Assembly: GCF_030682515.1 (NCBI RefSeq)
Contig: NZ_JAUXOD010000025.1
Span: 36,529 to 100,528 of the forward strand
Direction of reading: 5' to 3'
Source of the DNA: Hoeflea sp.
Lineage (GTDB): Bacteria; Pseudomonadota; Alphaproteobacteria; Rhizobiales; Rhizobiaceae
DNA length: 64,000 nt
The position numbers and the translations under genes were made by a program. The notes under the pieces were generated by a model. It searched no databases and was not told the DNA's origin. It saw only the letters and a program-made list of their open reading frames with translations. Numbering within the stretch: the first letter of the stretch is position 1; each line of letters starts with the position of its first letter. Positions 11,514-21,895 of the stretch are shown piece after piece.

Positions 11514-12437
11514 ATGTCGATTACCAATCCGCTGCCCACCTCCATCGATGAAACGCTGGCCATGCTCCAGGCCCATGATTATGTGGCAAGCAAAGCGCTG
11601 GCCACGGTGCTGTTTCTGGCGCTCAGGATGAAACGTCCGCTGTTTCTCGAGGGCGAGGCGGGCGTCGGCAAGACCGAGATCGCCAAGGTCCTGGCCAAGG
11701 CGCTGGACCGGCCGCTGATCCGGCTGCAGTGCTATGAAGGGCTCGATGTCTCCTCGGCGGTCTATGAGTGGAACTACCCGGCGCAGATGCTGGAGATCCG
11801 GCTGGCCGAAGCCACCGGCGAGGATGACCGGTCGACCATCGAGCGCAACATCTTCTCCGAACGCCACCTGATCCGACGCCCCGTGCTGCAGGCGCTGGAA
11901 GGCACAGGCGGACGCGCTCCGGTGTTCCTGATCGACGAGCTCGACCGCACCGACGAGGCGTTCGAGGCGTTCCTGCTGGAGATCCTGTCGGACTATCAGG
12001 TGACGATCCCCGAACTCGGCACGATTGTCGCCGAGGAGCCGCCGATCGTCATCATCACCACCAACCGCACCCGCGAGATCCACGATGCGCTCAAGCGCCG
12101 GTGCCTCTATCACTGGGTCGACTATCCCAGCGCCGCCGTCGAGCTCGAAATCGTCCGTCTCAAGGCGCCCGGCTGCCACGAGGAGCTGTCGCGGCAGGTG
12201 GTGGCCTTCGTGCAGAAGCTGAGGCAGATGGATCTGTTCAAGAGCCCCGGCGTGGCCGAGACCATCGACTGGGCCACGGCCTTGACCGAACTCGACCGGC
12301 TGGCGCTCGATCCCGAGACCGTGTCCGACACGCTCGGCACGCTGCTCAAATATCAGGACGACATCGCCCGCATCGAGAGCGGCGCGGGCCGCGAGATGCT
12401 GGCCGAAGTGAAGGCCGAGCTGGCGCGGGCGCTCTGA
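11514..12437 (+). CDS. MoxR-family AAA ATPase, CoxD-like
   Basis: A 307-aa AAA+ ATPase. Walker A GEAGVGKTE near residue 47, Walker B VFLIDELDR and sensor ITTNRTRE are visible. In Oligotropha, CoxD partners with the VWA protein CoxE to assemble the Cu-Mo centre of CO dehydrogenase; related pairs mature other molybdenum hydroxylases. ATG 11514 was selected over longer starts because CGGAG lies about six bases upstream and MSITNPLPTSIDETLAML is the usual family start. The next gene starts inside its stop codon (TGATG). Confidence 0.9.
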   Translation: MSITNPLPTSIDETLAMLQAHDYVASKALATVLFLALRMKRPLFLEGEAGVGKTEIAKVLAKALDRPLIRLQCYEGLDVSSAVYEWNYPAQMLEIRLAEATGEDDRSTIERNIFSERHLIRRPVLQALEGTGGRAPVFLIDELDRTDEAFEAFLLEILSDYQVTIPELGTIVAEEPPIVIITTNRTREIHDALKRRCLYHWVDYPSAAVELEIVRLKAPGCHEELSRQVVAFVQKLRQMDLFKSPGVAETIDWATALTELDRLALDPETVSDTLGTLLKYQDDIARIESGAGREMLAEVKAELARAL

Positions 12438-13699
12438 TGGCGCAAGCCGGAATCGCCACCCCGAAAGCAACCGAAAACGCCGCCGGCAACGCCATTGTCT
12501 TCCGGGAAGGCGACGGGCGGATTGTCGACAACATCGTCTACTTCGCCCGGGTGCTGCGCAAGGCGGGGCTGAAGGTGGGGCCGGCGGCGGTGCGCGACGC
12601 GGTGGAGGCGGTGCAGATCGCCGGAATCGGCAGCCGCGAGGAATTCTACTGGGTGCTGCATTCGGTCTTCGTCAAGCGGCGCGAGGACCACCAGGTGTTC
12701 GACCAGGCGTTCCGGCTGTTCTGGCGGACACGCGATCTGGTCGAGAAGATGATCGCCATGTTCTCGCCCGTGGCGATGGAGACCGTCCGGCGGGAGAAGC
12801 TGAAAGCCGGGGAGACCCGCGTCAGCCAGGCGCTGTTCGAGGGGCACGAGAAGGCCCGGCCGCCGGAAGACAAGCCGATCATCGACATCGACGCGCGCGA
12901 GACGGTGTCGGGCAACGAGGTGCTCAGGCAGCAGGATTTCGCCCAGATGACGGCCGCCGAACTTGCCGAGGCCAAGCGCGCGATCGCCGCGCTCTCGCTG
13001 CCTTTCGACCTGGTGGAGACCCGGCGCTTCAGGCCGTCGACGCAGCCCAGGCGGATCGATCCGCGCGCCACCATGCGCGCCGCCATGCGCACCGGCGGCG
13101 ACCTGATCCTGCCCCGGTTCCGCAAGCGCAAGACCGTGCATCCGCCGCTGGTCATCATCGCCGACATCTCCGGATCGATGAGCCAGTACACGCGGATCTT
13201 CCTGCATTTCATGCATGTGCTGAGCGAGAAGCGGCGCGGCGTTCACACCTTCCTGTTCGGCACGCGGCTCACCAACATCACCCGGCAGATGCGTCACAAG
13301 GATCCCGACGAGGCGGTGGACCAGTGCACAGGCACAGTCAAGGACTGGTCGGGCGGCACCCGGATCGGCGCGGCGCTCAAGCTGTTCAACCGGCAATGGT
13401 CGCGCCGGGTGCTGGGGCAGGGCGCGCTGGTGATCCTGATCACCGACGGGCTGGAGCGCGATTCCATTGCCGAACTCGAGGCGGAGATGGACCGTCTGCA
13501 CCGCTCCTGCCGGAGGCTGATCTGGCTCAATCCGCTGCTCCGGTTCGACGGGTTCGAGGCCCGCGCGCGCGGCGTGCGTACCATGCTGTCGCATGTCGAC
13601 GAGTTCCGTCCGGTCCACAATATCGAAGCCATGGCCAGCCTGGTGGCGGCGCTCGGTGAAAAGGATGCGGCCAAGGCCGATCCGCGCAGATATCTTTGA
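12437..13699 (+). CDS. VWA domain protein, CoxE-like
   Basis: A 420-aa protein with a C-terminal von Willebrand factor A domain; the MIDAS metal motif DISGSMS is visible near residue 240, followed by conserved Thr and Asp positions (GGTRIGAAL, LITDGLERD). CoxE-type proteins bind the CoxD ATPase and act in metallocofactor insertion. The start overlaps the stop of the coxD-like gene by one base, showing coupled translation. No CO dehydrogenase or other hydroxylase subunits are in the window, so the client enzyme must be encoded elsewhere. Confidence 0.9.
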   Translation: MAQAGIATPKATENAAGNAIVFREGDGRIVDNIVYFARVLRKAGLKVGPAAVRDAVEAVQIAGIGSREEFYWVLHSVFVKRREDHQVFDQAFRLFWRTRDLVEKMIAMFSPVAMETVRREKLKAGETRVSQALFEGHEKARPPEDKPIIDIDARETVSGNEVLRQQDFAQMTAAELAEAKRAIAALSLPFDLVETRRFRPSTQPRRIDPRATMRAAMRTGGDLILPRFRKRKTVHPPLVIIADISGSMSQYTRIFLHFMHVLSEKRRGVHTFLFGTRLTNITRQMRHKDPDEAVDQCTGTVKDWSGGTRIGAALKLFNRQWSRRVLGQGALVILITDGLERDSIAELEAEMDRLHRSCRRLIWLNPLLRFDGFEARARGVRTMLSHVDEFRPVHNIEAMASLVAALGEKDAAKADPRRYL

Positions 13700-13774
13700 G
13701 TGATGGCCCCGGTTCCGACTTGAATTCGTCATGCGGCGAGGGTCATAGTTGGACATGAGGCGATGGAGGCAGAC

Positions 13775-14146
13775 ATGACGTCCCGCGATTCAATCCGAAC
13801 GGATGCACTGCCTTCGGGCGGCAGCGCCGAGGACCAGCTCGATCCGCTGATGCTGGCCGAGCGCTGGATGCGCGATGGTCGCCAGGTGGCGATGGCCACC
13901 GTGATCGAGACCTGGGGTTCGGCGCCGCGTCCCGTCGGCAGCCATCTGGTGATCGATGCGGACGGCAATTTCACGGGCTCGGTGTCGGGCGGCTGCGTCG
14001 AGGGCGCGGTGATCGCCGAAGCCGCCGACGTGATCGCAAGCGGCGCGCCGAAGATGCTCGAGTTCGGCGTGGCCGACGAGACCGCCTGGCGGGTGGGGCT
14101 GTCCTGCGGCGGCAGGATCCAGGTCTATCTCGAGCGGGTCGGCTGA
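13775..14146 (+). CDS. XdhC/CoxI N-terminal domain protein (split gene, first half)
   Basis: A 123-aa protein matching the N-terminal XdhC_CoxI domain: LMLAERWMRDGRQVAMATVI, TWGSAPRPVGSHLVI, SGSVSGGCVEGAVI and LSCGGRIQVYLE. XdhC proteins bind molybdenum cofactor, help sulfurate it and pass it to xanthine dehydrogenase-type enzymes; the conserved Cys in GGCVEG and SCGG are thought to be involved. ATG 13775 follows GGAGG at 7 bases; an ATG at 13763 adds four residues. The Rossmann half is a separate gene whose ATG overlaps this gene's stop codon by one base (14146). Confidence 0.87.
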   Translation: MTSRDSIRTDALPSGGSAEDQLDPLMLAERWMRDGRQVAMATVIETWGSAPRPVGSHLVIDADGNFTGSVSGGCVEGAVIAEAADVIASGAPKMLEFGVADETAWRVGLSCGGRIQVYLERVG

Positions 14147-14835
14147 TGGATCCCAATCTGCTCACCAGCCTTAATGCGGCGCGGCGCGGCCGGCAGGCGG
14201 CGATCCTGATTACCGGTCTGGACGATGGCAGCAGCCGTCTGGTGATGCGCGGCGATACGGTCACGGGCGATCTGGGCGCGGCCCTAAGCAAGGCCTTTCT
14301 CAGCGGAAAATCCGGGACGGTAGAGACCGAGCACGGGCGGTATTTTCTCAATGTGCATCTGCCCGCGCCGCGGATGGTGATCATCGGCGCGGTGCATATC
14401 TCGCAGGCGCTGGCGCCGATGGCGGCGATGACCGGGTTTGACGTGAAGGTGATCGACCCGCGGACGGCGTTTGCCACCGAAGACCGGTTTTCAAGCGTCG
14501 ATCTCGTGGCCGACTGGCCGGAGGACGCGCTGAGCGACAGGCCCATTGATGCGTTCACGGCGCTGGTGGCGGTGACCCATGATCCGAAGATCGACGACTG
14601 GCCGCTGATCTCGGCGCTTCGGGCCCAGGCGTTCTATGTCGGCGCGCTCGGTTCGCGTAAGACCCACGCGAAGCGAGTTGAGCGGCTTGCGCAGGCGGGG
14701 CTCGGCGAGGATCAGATCGCCCGGATCGCGGCTCCCATCGGGCTCGACATCGGCGCCCAGAGCCCTGAGGAGATCGCGGTGGCCATTCTCGCGCAGGCGA
14801 TTGCGGCGCTGCGCAAAGATCCGGGCGGCGCCTGA
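14146..14835 (+). CDS. XdhC Rossmann-domain protein (split gene, second half)
   Basis: A 229-aa protein carrying the NAD-binding-like Rossmann domain normally fused to the XdhC_CoxI domain: RMVIIGAVHISQALAPMA, FDVKVIDPRTAFATEDRF, VAVTHDPKIDDWPL and YVGALGSRKTHAKR. The glycine-rich loop reads GAVHIS rather than the more usual GAGHV. It is translationally coupled to the first half at 14146 and 3 bp from the next gene, so the three products (two XdhC halves and the cofactor transferase) probably act together on molybdenum cofactor. Confidence 0.88.
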   Translation: MDPNLLTSLNAARRGRQAAILITGLDDGSSRLVMRGDTVTGDLGAALSKAFLSGKSGTVETEHGRYFLNVHLPAPRMVIIGAVHISQALAPMAAMTGFDVKVIDPRTAFATEDRFSSVDLVADWPEDALSDRPIDAFTALVAVTHDPKIDDWPLISALRAQAFYVGALGSRKTHAKRVERLAQAGLGEDQIARIAAPIGLDIGAQSPEEIAVAILAQAIAALRKDPGGA

Positions 14836-14838
14836 GCC

Positions 14839-16479
14839 ATGATCTTCGGCCCGGTTGCTCTCGAACACTCGGAAGGCGCGGTCCTGGGGCATTCCCTGGC
14901 GGTGGGCACGTTGCGGCTGAAGAAGGGCCATGTGCTCAACGCGACAGACCTGATGCTGCTCGGCCAGGGCGGGATCACGGAGGTGATCGTGGCGCGGCTC
15001 GAAGCGGGCGACGTCGGCGAGGATGCGGCCGCCGAGGCGCTGGCGCAGGCCTTTTCCGGCGCCCATATCCGCGCCGCCAATGCGTCGACCGGCCGGGTCA
15101 ATCTGCACGCGACGGGCGCCGGACTGTTTCGCGCAGAGCGGCTGCTGGTCGATCATTTCAACGGCATCGATCCGGCCATAACCTTCGCCTGCCTGGCCGA
15201 CCAGACGCCGGTGCAGCCCGGCGAGATGGTGGCCACCATCAAGATCATTCCGCTGGCGGTGGCGGGCGCTTCGCTCAGGCAGGCGCAATCGGCCATTTCG
15301 GCGCGCGGCATGGCAAGGATCCTGCCGTTCAAGCCGGTGCGCGCCGGGCTGATCGCCACCATGCTGCCGACGCTCAAGCCCCAGGTCATGGACAAGACGC
15401 GCTGGCTGCTGGAGAGCCGGCTCGCGCCCAGCGGCTCGAGCCTTGCCGAGGAAAGCCGGGTCGCCCACGAGGCCGATGCGCTCAGCGCCGAGATCGTCCG
15501 GATGGCGGGCTCCCTCGACCTGATCGTCATCTTCGGCGCCTCGGCCGTCACCGACATTCAGGATGTGGTGCCATCGGCCATCCGCAAGGCGGGCGGCAGG
15601 GTGGAACAGGTCGGCATGCCGGTCGATCCGGGCAATCTGCTGGTGCTGGGGTCGGTGGGCGAGGTGCCCGTGATCGGCGCGCCCGGCTGCGCCCGCAGTC
15701 CCAAGGAAAACGGCTTCGACTGGGTGCTGGCCCGCATCCTGACCGGGCAGACGCCCTCGGCGCAGGACATCACCCGCATGGGCGTGGGCGGGCTGCTCAC
15801 GGAAATCGCCACCCGGCCGCAGCCACGGCAGCCGGAGCCTGCCCAGGGCGAAACCGGTTCGAAGTTCCCGGTGGGCGTGGTGCTGCTGGCCGCAGGCCGG
15901 GCGAGCCGGATGGGGGAGGCGGCGGGCCACAAGCTCTTGGCCTCGTTCGAGGGCGAGACCCTGATCCGACGGATGGCGCGCACCGCGCTTGCCTCCAAGG
16001 CCGCCGCGACCATCGTGGTGACCGGCCATCGCGGCGCGGAGATTGCGGCCGAGCTGGATGGCCTCGATGTCGGCCTGACGGCCAATCCGGACTTCGCCTC
16101 CGGCATGGCGTCGTCGCTCAGGCGCGGCCTCGAGGCGCTGGATGGCGCGGTGGCGGGCGCGCTGGTGCTCTTGGGCGACATGCCGGCTCTCAGGCCGGAG
16201 CACCTTGATCTTCTGATCGACAGCTTTGCCCAGGCCCGCGGCCGGGCCGTCGTGCGGGCCTGCGACGGCGAGCGGCGCGGCAATCCGGTGATCCTGCCGC
16301 GCGCGGCCTTTGCGGATGCGATGCGACTCCATGGCGATGTCGGTGCCCGCGCCCTGATCGAGAGCGGCGCCTGGCCGGTGATCGATGTCGAGATCGGGCC
16401 GGCGGCGCGGATCGACGTGGACACGCCGGAGGCCGTGCTGGCAGCCGGCGGCATGATCGAAGCCGGGGAGCCGGGCTAA
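14839..16479 (+). CDS. MoeA-like/MobA-like fusion: molybdopterin-binding plus nucleotidyltransferase
   Basis: A 546-aa two-domain protein. Residues 1 to about 340 resemble molybdopterin-binding (MoeA/MogA-type) domains, with GIDPAITFACLADQTPVQPG and LDLIVIFGASAVTD. From about 348 a MobA/MocA-type nucleotidyltransferase follows: VGVVLLAAGRASRMG, GHKLLA, LLGDMPALRPEHLD. MocA-like enzymes add CMP to molybdopterin to make the cytosine dinucleotide cofactor used by xanthine dehydrogenase/CO dehydrogenase-type enzymes, which suits the coxD-coxE-xdhC genes just upstream. The nucleotide is not provable from sequence by eye. Confidence 0.87.
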   Translation: MIFGPVALEHSEGAVLGHSLAVGTLRLKKGHVLNATDLMLLGQGGITEVIVARLEAGDVGEDAAAEALAQAFSGAHIRAANASTGRVNLHATGAGLFRAERLLVDHFNGIDPAITFACLADQTPVQPGEMVATIKIIPLAVAGASLRQAQSAISARGMARILPFKPVRAGLIATMLPTLKPQVMDKTRWLLESRLAPSGSSLAEESRVAHEADALSAEIVRMAGSLDLIVIFGASAVTDIQDVVPSAIRKAGGRVEQVGMPVDPGNLLVLGSVGEVPVIGAPGCARSPKENGFDWVLARILTGQTPSAQDITRMGVGGLLTEIATRPQPRQPEPAQGETGSKFPVGVVLLAAGRASRMGEAAGHKLLASFEGETLIRRMARTALASKAAATIVVTGHRGAEIAAELDGLDVGLTANPDFASGMASSLRRGLEALDGAVAGALVLLGDMPALRPEHLDLLIDSFAQARGRAVVRACDGERRGNPVILPRAAFADAMRLHGDVGARALIESGAWPVIDVEIGPAARIDVDTPEAVLAAGGMIEAGEPG

Positions 16480-16637
16480 CCGACGGCGGGCTTGCGCCGG
16501 GAGTCTGCGCGGCAGCGGTCGGAGCAGTATTTGACCTCGTCCCAGACGCGCGCCCATTTGCGCCGCCAGGCAAAAGGGCGGTTGCAGTGGGCGCAGGTCT
16601 TTCGGGGAAGATCGGACTTGGCGATATGCTTGGGCAT
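16476..16637 (-). CDS. DUF2256 zinc-ribbon-like small protein
   Basis: A 53-aa protein, MPKHIAKSDLPRKTCAHC followed by NRPFAWRRKW and EVKYCSDRCR, with two CxxC-type pairs (CAHC and CSDRC) that probably bind zinc. The pattern matches DUF2256, a widespread short family of unknown function often found beside photolyase/cryptochrome-like genes, none of which is seen here. ATG 16637 is chosen because the family starts MPK; longer in-frame starts add unconserved sequence. It overlaps the end of the MoeA-MobA fusion gene by four bases on the opposite strand. Confidence 0.82.
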   Translation of the reverse strand: MPKHIAKSDLPRKTCAHCNRPFAWRRKWARVWDEVKYCSDRCRADSRRKPAVG

Positions 16638-16747
16638 GACGACGATATGGCGCAGGGCGGATCCAAGGCAAGCGCGGCGACGCAATCGGCGCCAGCCTAA
16701 GCATCGGCTAACCCGCGCGGGACGATGCAGGGAATGGGGAGAGCGGA

Positions 16748-17101
16748 ATGGACAATGACCTCATCCGCGAGATGTTCGACAGCCTGGGCGAGGTGACGAT
16801 CAAGCGCATGTTCGGCGGCAAGGGCATCTACCGTGACGGCAGGATCCTGGCGCTGGAGGTGGATGGCGAGATCCTGCTCAAGGCGGATGCCGGGAGCGCC
16901 GCGTCCTTCAGCGCGGCGGGGGCCAGGCAATGGGTCTATGAGGGCAAGGCGCGGGCCGGGCCGGTGGCGATGCCCTACTGGTCGATCCCCGAGGCGGCGC
17001 TCGATGATCCGGACGAACTGGCGCAGTGGGTCAGGCTCGCCTGGGAGGCGGCGCTCAGGGCGAAGACGCCGCAGGCCCGAGCGCCCAAAAGACGCCCATG
17101 A
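16748..17101 (+). CDS. TfoX N-terminal domain protein
   Basis: A 117-aa protein with MDNDLIREMFDSLGEVTIKR and MFGGKGIYRDG, typical of the TfoX/Sxy N-terminal domain. In gammaproteobacteria TfoX regulates competence; alphaproteobacterial single-domain versions have no known role. The C-terminal 15 residues are basic (TPQARAPKRRP). GGGAGAGCGGA precedes the ATG. The stop codon abuts a hairpin shared with the convergent helicase gene. Confidence 0.85.
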   Translation: MDNDLIREMFDSLGEVTIKRMFGGKGIYRDGRILALEVDGEILLKADAGSAASFSAAGARQWVYEGKARAGPVAMPYWSIPEAALDDPDELAQWVRLAWEAALRAKTPQARAPKRRP

Positions 17102-17135
17102 AAAAGCCGCCGGCATCTCTGCCGGCGGCTTGATC
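17100..17135 (-). terminator. Terminator of the DEAD-box helicase gene
   Basis: GCCGCCGGCA and TGCCGGCGGC arms with a four-base loop. Read on the minus strand the stem is followed by TTTTT, so it terminates the helicase transcript; on the plus strand it lacks a good T tract. Confidence 0.8.
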
Positions 17136-17154
17136 GATCAGCGATGCGGCGGCC

Positions 17155-18768
<1,614 letters not shown>

Positions 18769-19064
18769 TTGAGAGCGTTTTCCGTTTCGGAGATTGCGAC
18801 GATGCGCGGGCGCGCGATCTCTGCGCGAACCCAGTGAGCCCCGCATAGTCGCTGCAGTGCGTTAAGTCAAGGAAAAGCCCGGAATTGCGCCGCCTTGCCG
18901 CATGGCCGACCTGTGCAGGCCTTACAAATTTCAAGGCCGCCGGGCCGACAAACAGGCACGACACTTTCACCCTCCCTGACAGGGCATTGCAGTGAACCGC
19001 AGGGAGCCTGGCTGCGTGAAAGGGTGCGCAGGGGGCTTTCACTGCACACAACGGAGTTAATTTC

Positions 19065-19556
19065 ATGAAACTGATCAAGACAATCGCAGCTGCCTTTATT
19101 GCAATGGGCCTTGCAGGCGGATCGGCTCTGGCCGGATCCCATTCCAAGGACATCGTTGACACGGCGGCCGGTACCGACGGTTTTGCGACGCTGGTGGCAG
19201 CGGTGCAGGCAGCGGGCCTGGTGGATACTTTGAAGGGCGAAGGACCTTTCACCGTCTTCGCCCCGACCGATGCGGCTTTTGCAGCCCTCGGAACCACAGT
19301 GGAAGACCTGCTCAAGCCGGAGAACAAGGACAAGTTGGTCGCCGTTCTCACCTATCACGTGGTTGCGGGCAAGGTGATGTCGACCGATCTGGTCGACGAT
19401 TCCACGCCGGCCACCGTTCAGGGCTCGACGGTCGCGATCGACCTCGACAATGGCGCCATGGTCAATGACGCCAAGGTGGTAACCGCCGACATCGAAACCT
19501 CGAACGGCGTGATCCACGTGATCGACAAGGTTCTGGTGCCGGAAGGCGTGCTGTAA
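19065..19556 (+). CDS. Secreted fasciclin (FAS1) domain protein
   Basis: A 163-aa protein with a signal peptide ([19 protein letters not shown], cleavage near ALAGS) and one FAS1 domain. The two conserved FAS1 boxes are visible: [14 protein letters not shown] (H1) and [13 protein letters not shown] (H2), with YHVV between. Such proteins are usually adhesive or envelope-associated. GGAG precedes the ATG by eight bases, a 218-bp gap upstream separates it from the divergent helicase, and a strong terminator follows, so it is likely monocistronic. Confidence 0.92.
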   Translation: MKLIKTIAAAFIAMGLAGGSALAGSHSKDIVDTAAGTDGFATLVAAVQAAGLVDTLKGEGPFTVFAPTDAAFAALGTTVEDLLKPENKDKLVAVLTYHVVAGKVMSTDLVDDSTPATVQGSTVAIDLDNGAMVNDAKVVTADIETSNGVIHVIDKVLVPEGVL

Positions 19557-19583
19557 GCACAGCTCGACGCATCTGGGTTACGG

Positions 19584-19611
19584 GGGGCCGCGCCAGTGCG
19601 GCCCCTTTTTT
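19584..19611 (+). terminator. Terminator after the fasciclin gene
   Basis: GGGGCCGC and GCGGCCCC arms around a six-base loop, followed by six T residues. Confidence 0.88.
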
Positions 19612-19635
19612 ATGTGAGAACCTCAGCGTCCCGGA

Positions 19636-20934
19636 TCAGTCGGAGACAAGCAACGGCTGAAGCTTCCGGGCGACCTTGAGGTAGCGCATCGGATCGATCG
19701 CATCGCCGTGGCGGCGGATTTCATAATGCAGATGCGGGCCGGTGGAGCGGCCGGTCGAGCCGGATTTGCCGATGCGCGCGCCCATGCCTACCGTGTCGCC
19801 CTCGCGCACTTCGACATGCGACAAATGCGCATAGCGGGTGGTGATGCCGTTGCCGTGGTCGATCTCGACCATCTTGCCGTAGCCGCCATTGCGGCCGGCG
19901 TGGGTGACGATGCCGGATCCGGACGAGTAGATCGGCGTCCCGGTCGGGGTGCGGAAATCGATGCCGCCATGAAAGGCGAGGCGGCCCAGGAACGGATCCT
20001 TGCGATTGCCGAATTTCGAGGTGATGTCGCGTCCCGGGGCGGGGATGCCGATCGGCAGCTTGCGGGCGTGGTTCCTCACCGAATCTAGCCGGGTGAGCGC
20101 CTGGTCGAGATCCTCGAGCGTTGCTTCGAAAGCCGTGGGATCGTTGGGGTGCAGGAACGGACCGCCGATAGCGCTGTCCTCGGCCACCGCGAACGGCAGG
20201 CCTGCGTCCGTGATGATCTCGTCGATCTCGGACGCGGTCTCGAAGGCGTCTATCGCCAGCCCCTGCATCCGTTCGATCTGGTCGCGCTCGATGGACTTGA
20301 GCGACAGGGTGACGGTCGAGAAGATCCGGTCGGCCCTTTCGCTGACGGATTCCGCACTGCCCGTGACGCCGGACGCGAAGGCGAGCGGGTTGATGCTTAA
20401 CACAGCCGGATCCGAGACCGCCTGCGGCTGGGCAGCGAGGGCGGCGAGGCGCTGGGTCTTGCTGGTGCCTGTGGAAAGAGCTGCCTGTTTCTTCGGGCTT
20501 TCGACGGGGACCGGGATATCGGATGGGCCGGCGTCGACCCGGTCCAGCAGCGGGCCGAGCTTGCCGTGGCGGTTGGAGAGCGCATTCTGCCGGGCGATCA
20601 GTTCGGCCACCTTCTCCTCCATCAGCTGCTGGTCGAGCAGCTGCCGGCTGGTGACCCTGTCGACCTGGGAGCGCAAGGCGGCGATGCGGTCTTCATAGGC
20701 GTGCTGCATCCGCGCCTGGCGCGCCATCGAGGCGCCGATCAGATCGTCCCGCAGCACCAGGTAGGAGGTTGCGGCGAGATAGCCGATGGCGACGACGCCG
20801 AGGACCGACATGCACAGCCCGGCGATCCACGGCCTGATCGTCATGTGCCGGATGGTGTCACCACTGGCGAAGATGATCGTATGGGAACGTTTTGGCCGTT
20901 TGCCAAAGACGCGGCTGTCCTGTCTCTGCGACAC
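19636..20934 (-). CDS. M23-family peptidoglycan endopeptidase-like protein
   Basis: A 432-aa membrane-anchored protein: a cytoplasmic N-terminus of about 30 residues, one membrane helix (about 33-60), a coiled-coil-prone periplasmic region (AYEDRIAALRSQVDRV onward) and a C-terminal LytM/M23 domain. Zinc-site motifs HGGIDFRTPTGTP (H-x3-D) and PHLHYEIRRHG (HxH) are intact, so catalysis is possible. It resembles septal or envelope M23 factors with coiled coils. Alternative start ATG 20844 (MTIRPWIAG) would remove the basic N-terminus. Confidence 0.9.
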   Translation of the reverse strand: MSQRQDSRVFGKRPKRSHTIIFASGDTIRHMTIRPWIAGLCMSVLGVVAIGYLAATSYLVLRDDLIGASMARQARMQHAYEDRIAALRSQVDRVTSRQLLDQQLMEEKVAELIARQNALSNRHGKLGPLLDRVDAGPSDIPVPVESPKKQAALSTGTSKTQRLAALAAQPQAVSDPAVLSINPLAFASGVTGSAESVSERADRIFSTVTLSLKSIERDQIERMQGLAIDAFETASEIDEIITDAGLPFAVAEDSAIGGPFLHPNDPTAFEATLEDLDQALTRLDSVRNHARKLPIGIPAPGRDITSKFGNRKDPFLGRLAFHGGIDFRTPTGTPIYSSGSGIVTHAGRNGGYGKMVEIDHGNGITTRYAHLSHVEVREGDTVGMGARIGKSGSTGRSTGPHLHYEIRRHGDAIDPMRYLKVARKLQPLLVSD

Positions 20935-21045
20935 TGAATATTTCCTCGTCAGAACGGTTTGCCGTTGAGTGATCGAGGGTGATTACATCCTGTTAAGGTT
21001 AATAAATATTTGAGCCCGCGGCAGGGCGGTGCCGATTGCGGCACT

Positions 21046-21873
21046 TTATGACATGTTCTGGCTCGACAGCGCGCGGTAGAAGGTGGGGGTGAGGCCGGCT
21101 GCCGCGCGGGCGAGGTCGTTGAAGGGCGGTTTTGGCGCGCCCCTGAAGTTCGCTCTCACCAAAAGCCTGAAGGTTTCGGCCGCATCCTTGCCCTCGCGGG
21201 CACACAGGAAGCGGAACCATTTGGCGCCGATGGCGACATGCTTCTTCTCGTCCTCGTAGATCACGTCGAGCACGGCCGCACTTTCCTCGTCGCCCGCCTC
21301 GCGCATCTTGGCCCTGAGCGAAGGCGTCACGTCGAGGCCTCTGGCTTCGAGAATGAGCGGCACCACGGCCAGCCGCGCGGTCAGGTCGTTGCGGGTGTCG
21401 TGCGCCGCCTGCCACAATCCGTCATGGGCGGGCACGTCGCCGTAATCCGCACCCAGTGCACGAAGCCGCTCCCGCACCATGTTGAAATGCTTGGCTTCCT
21501 CGAAGGCCACTTGCATCCAGCCGTCGAAGAAGCTCTGCGGCATGGGGGCGGTGGCAAAGCGCGCGACGATGTCGAGCGCCAGGTCGGTGGCGTTGAGTTC
21601 GATATGGGCGATGGCGTGCAGCAGCGCGATCCGCCCGTGCGGCGAATGCAGCGAACGGCGCTTGACCTGGGTGGGCGAGACAAGCTCAGGCCGTTCCGGG
21701 CGGCCGGGCCTCAGCGGCGGCAGGGTGTCGAGCGGCGACCTCAGCGACAGGCGCCGCCCATGCCAGCGGGTCGCCACATCCTGGGCCAGCGCGGTCTTGA
21801 CGTCGAGGTCCGAGGCCAGAATGGCCCTGGCCGCGCCGTCGCGCAGCGACAGAACCGGATTGTCGCCGCTCAC
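21046..21873 (-). CDS. DUF455 ferritin-like protein
   Basis: A 275-aa helical protein of the DUF455 family, related to ferritin-like di-iron proteins. Candidate metal ligands are visible in AIAHIELNATDLALD (EH region), VAFEEAKHF (ExxH) and VIYEDEKKHVAIG (ExxH). Members have been suggested to be oxidases or tRNA hydroxylases, but this one is unproven. GTG at 21873 is chosen because CCGGAGA lies about 10 bases upstream and longer versions overlap the peroxiredoxin gene; the gap to that gene's stop is then 22 bp, so they are probably an operon. Confidence 0.83.
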   Translation of the reverse strand: MSGDNPVLSLRDGAARAILASDLDVKTALAQDVATRWHGRRLSLRSPLDTLPPLRPGRPERPELVSPTQVKRRSLHSPHGRIALLHAIAHIELNATDLALDIVARFATAPMPQSFFDGWMQVAFEEAKHFNMVRERLRALGADYGDVPAHDGLWQAAHDTRNDLTARLAVVPLILEARGLDVTPSLRAKMREAGDEESAAVLDVIYEDEKKHVAIGAKWFRFLCAREGKDAAETFRLLVRANFRGAPKPPFNDLARAAAGLTPTFYRALSSQNMS

Positions 21874-21895
21874 CAGACGGGTCTCCGGACCGGGG

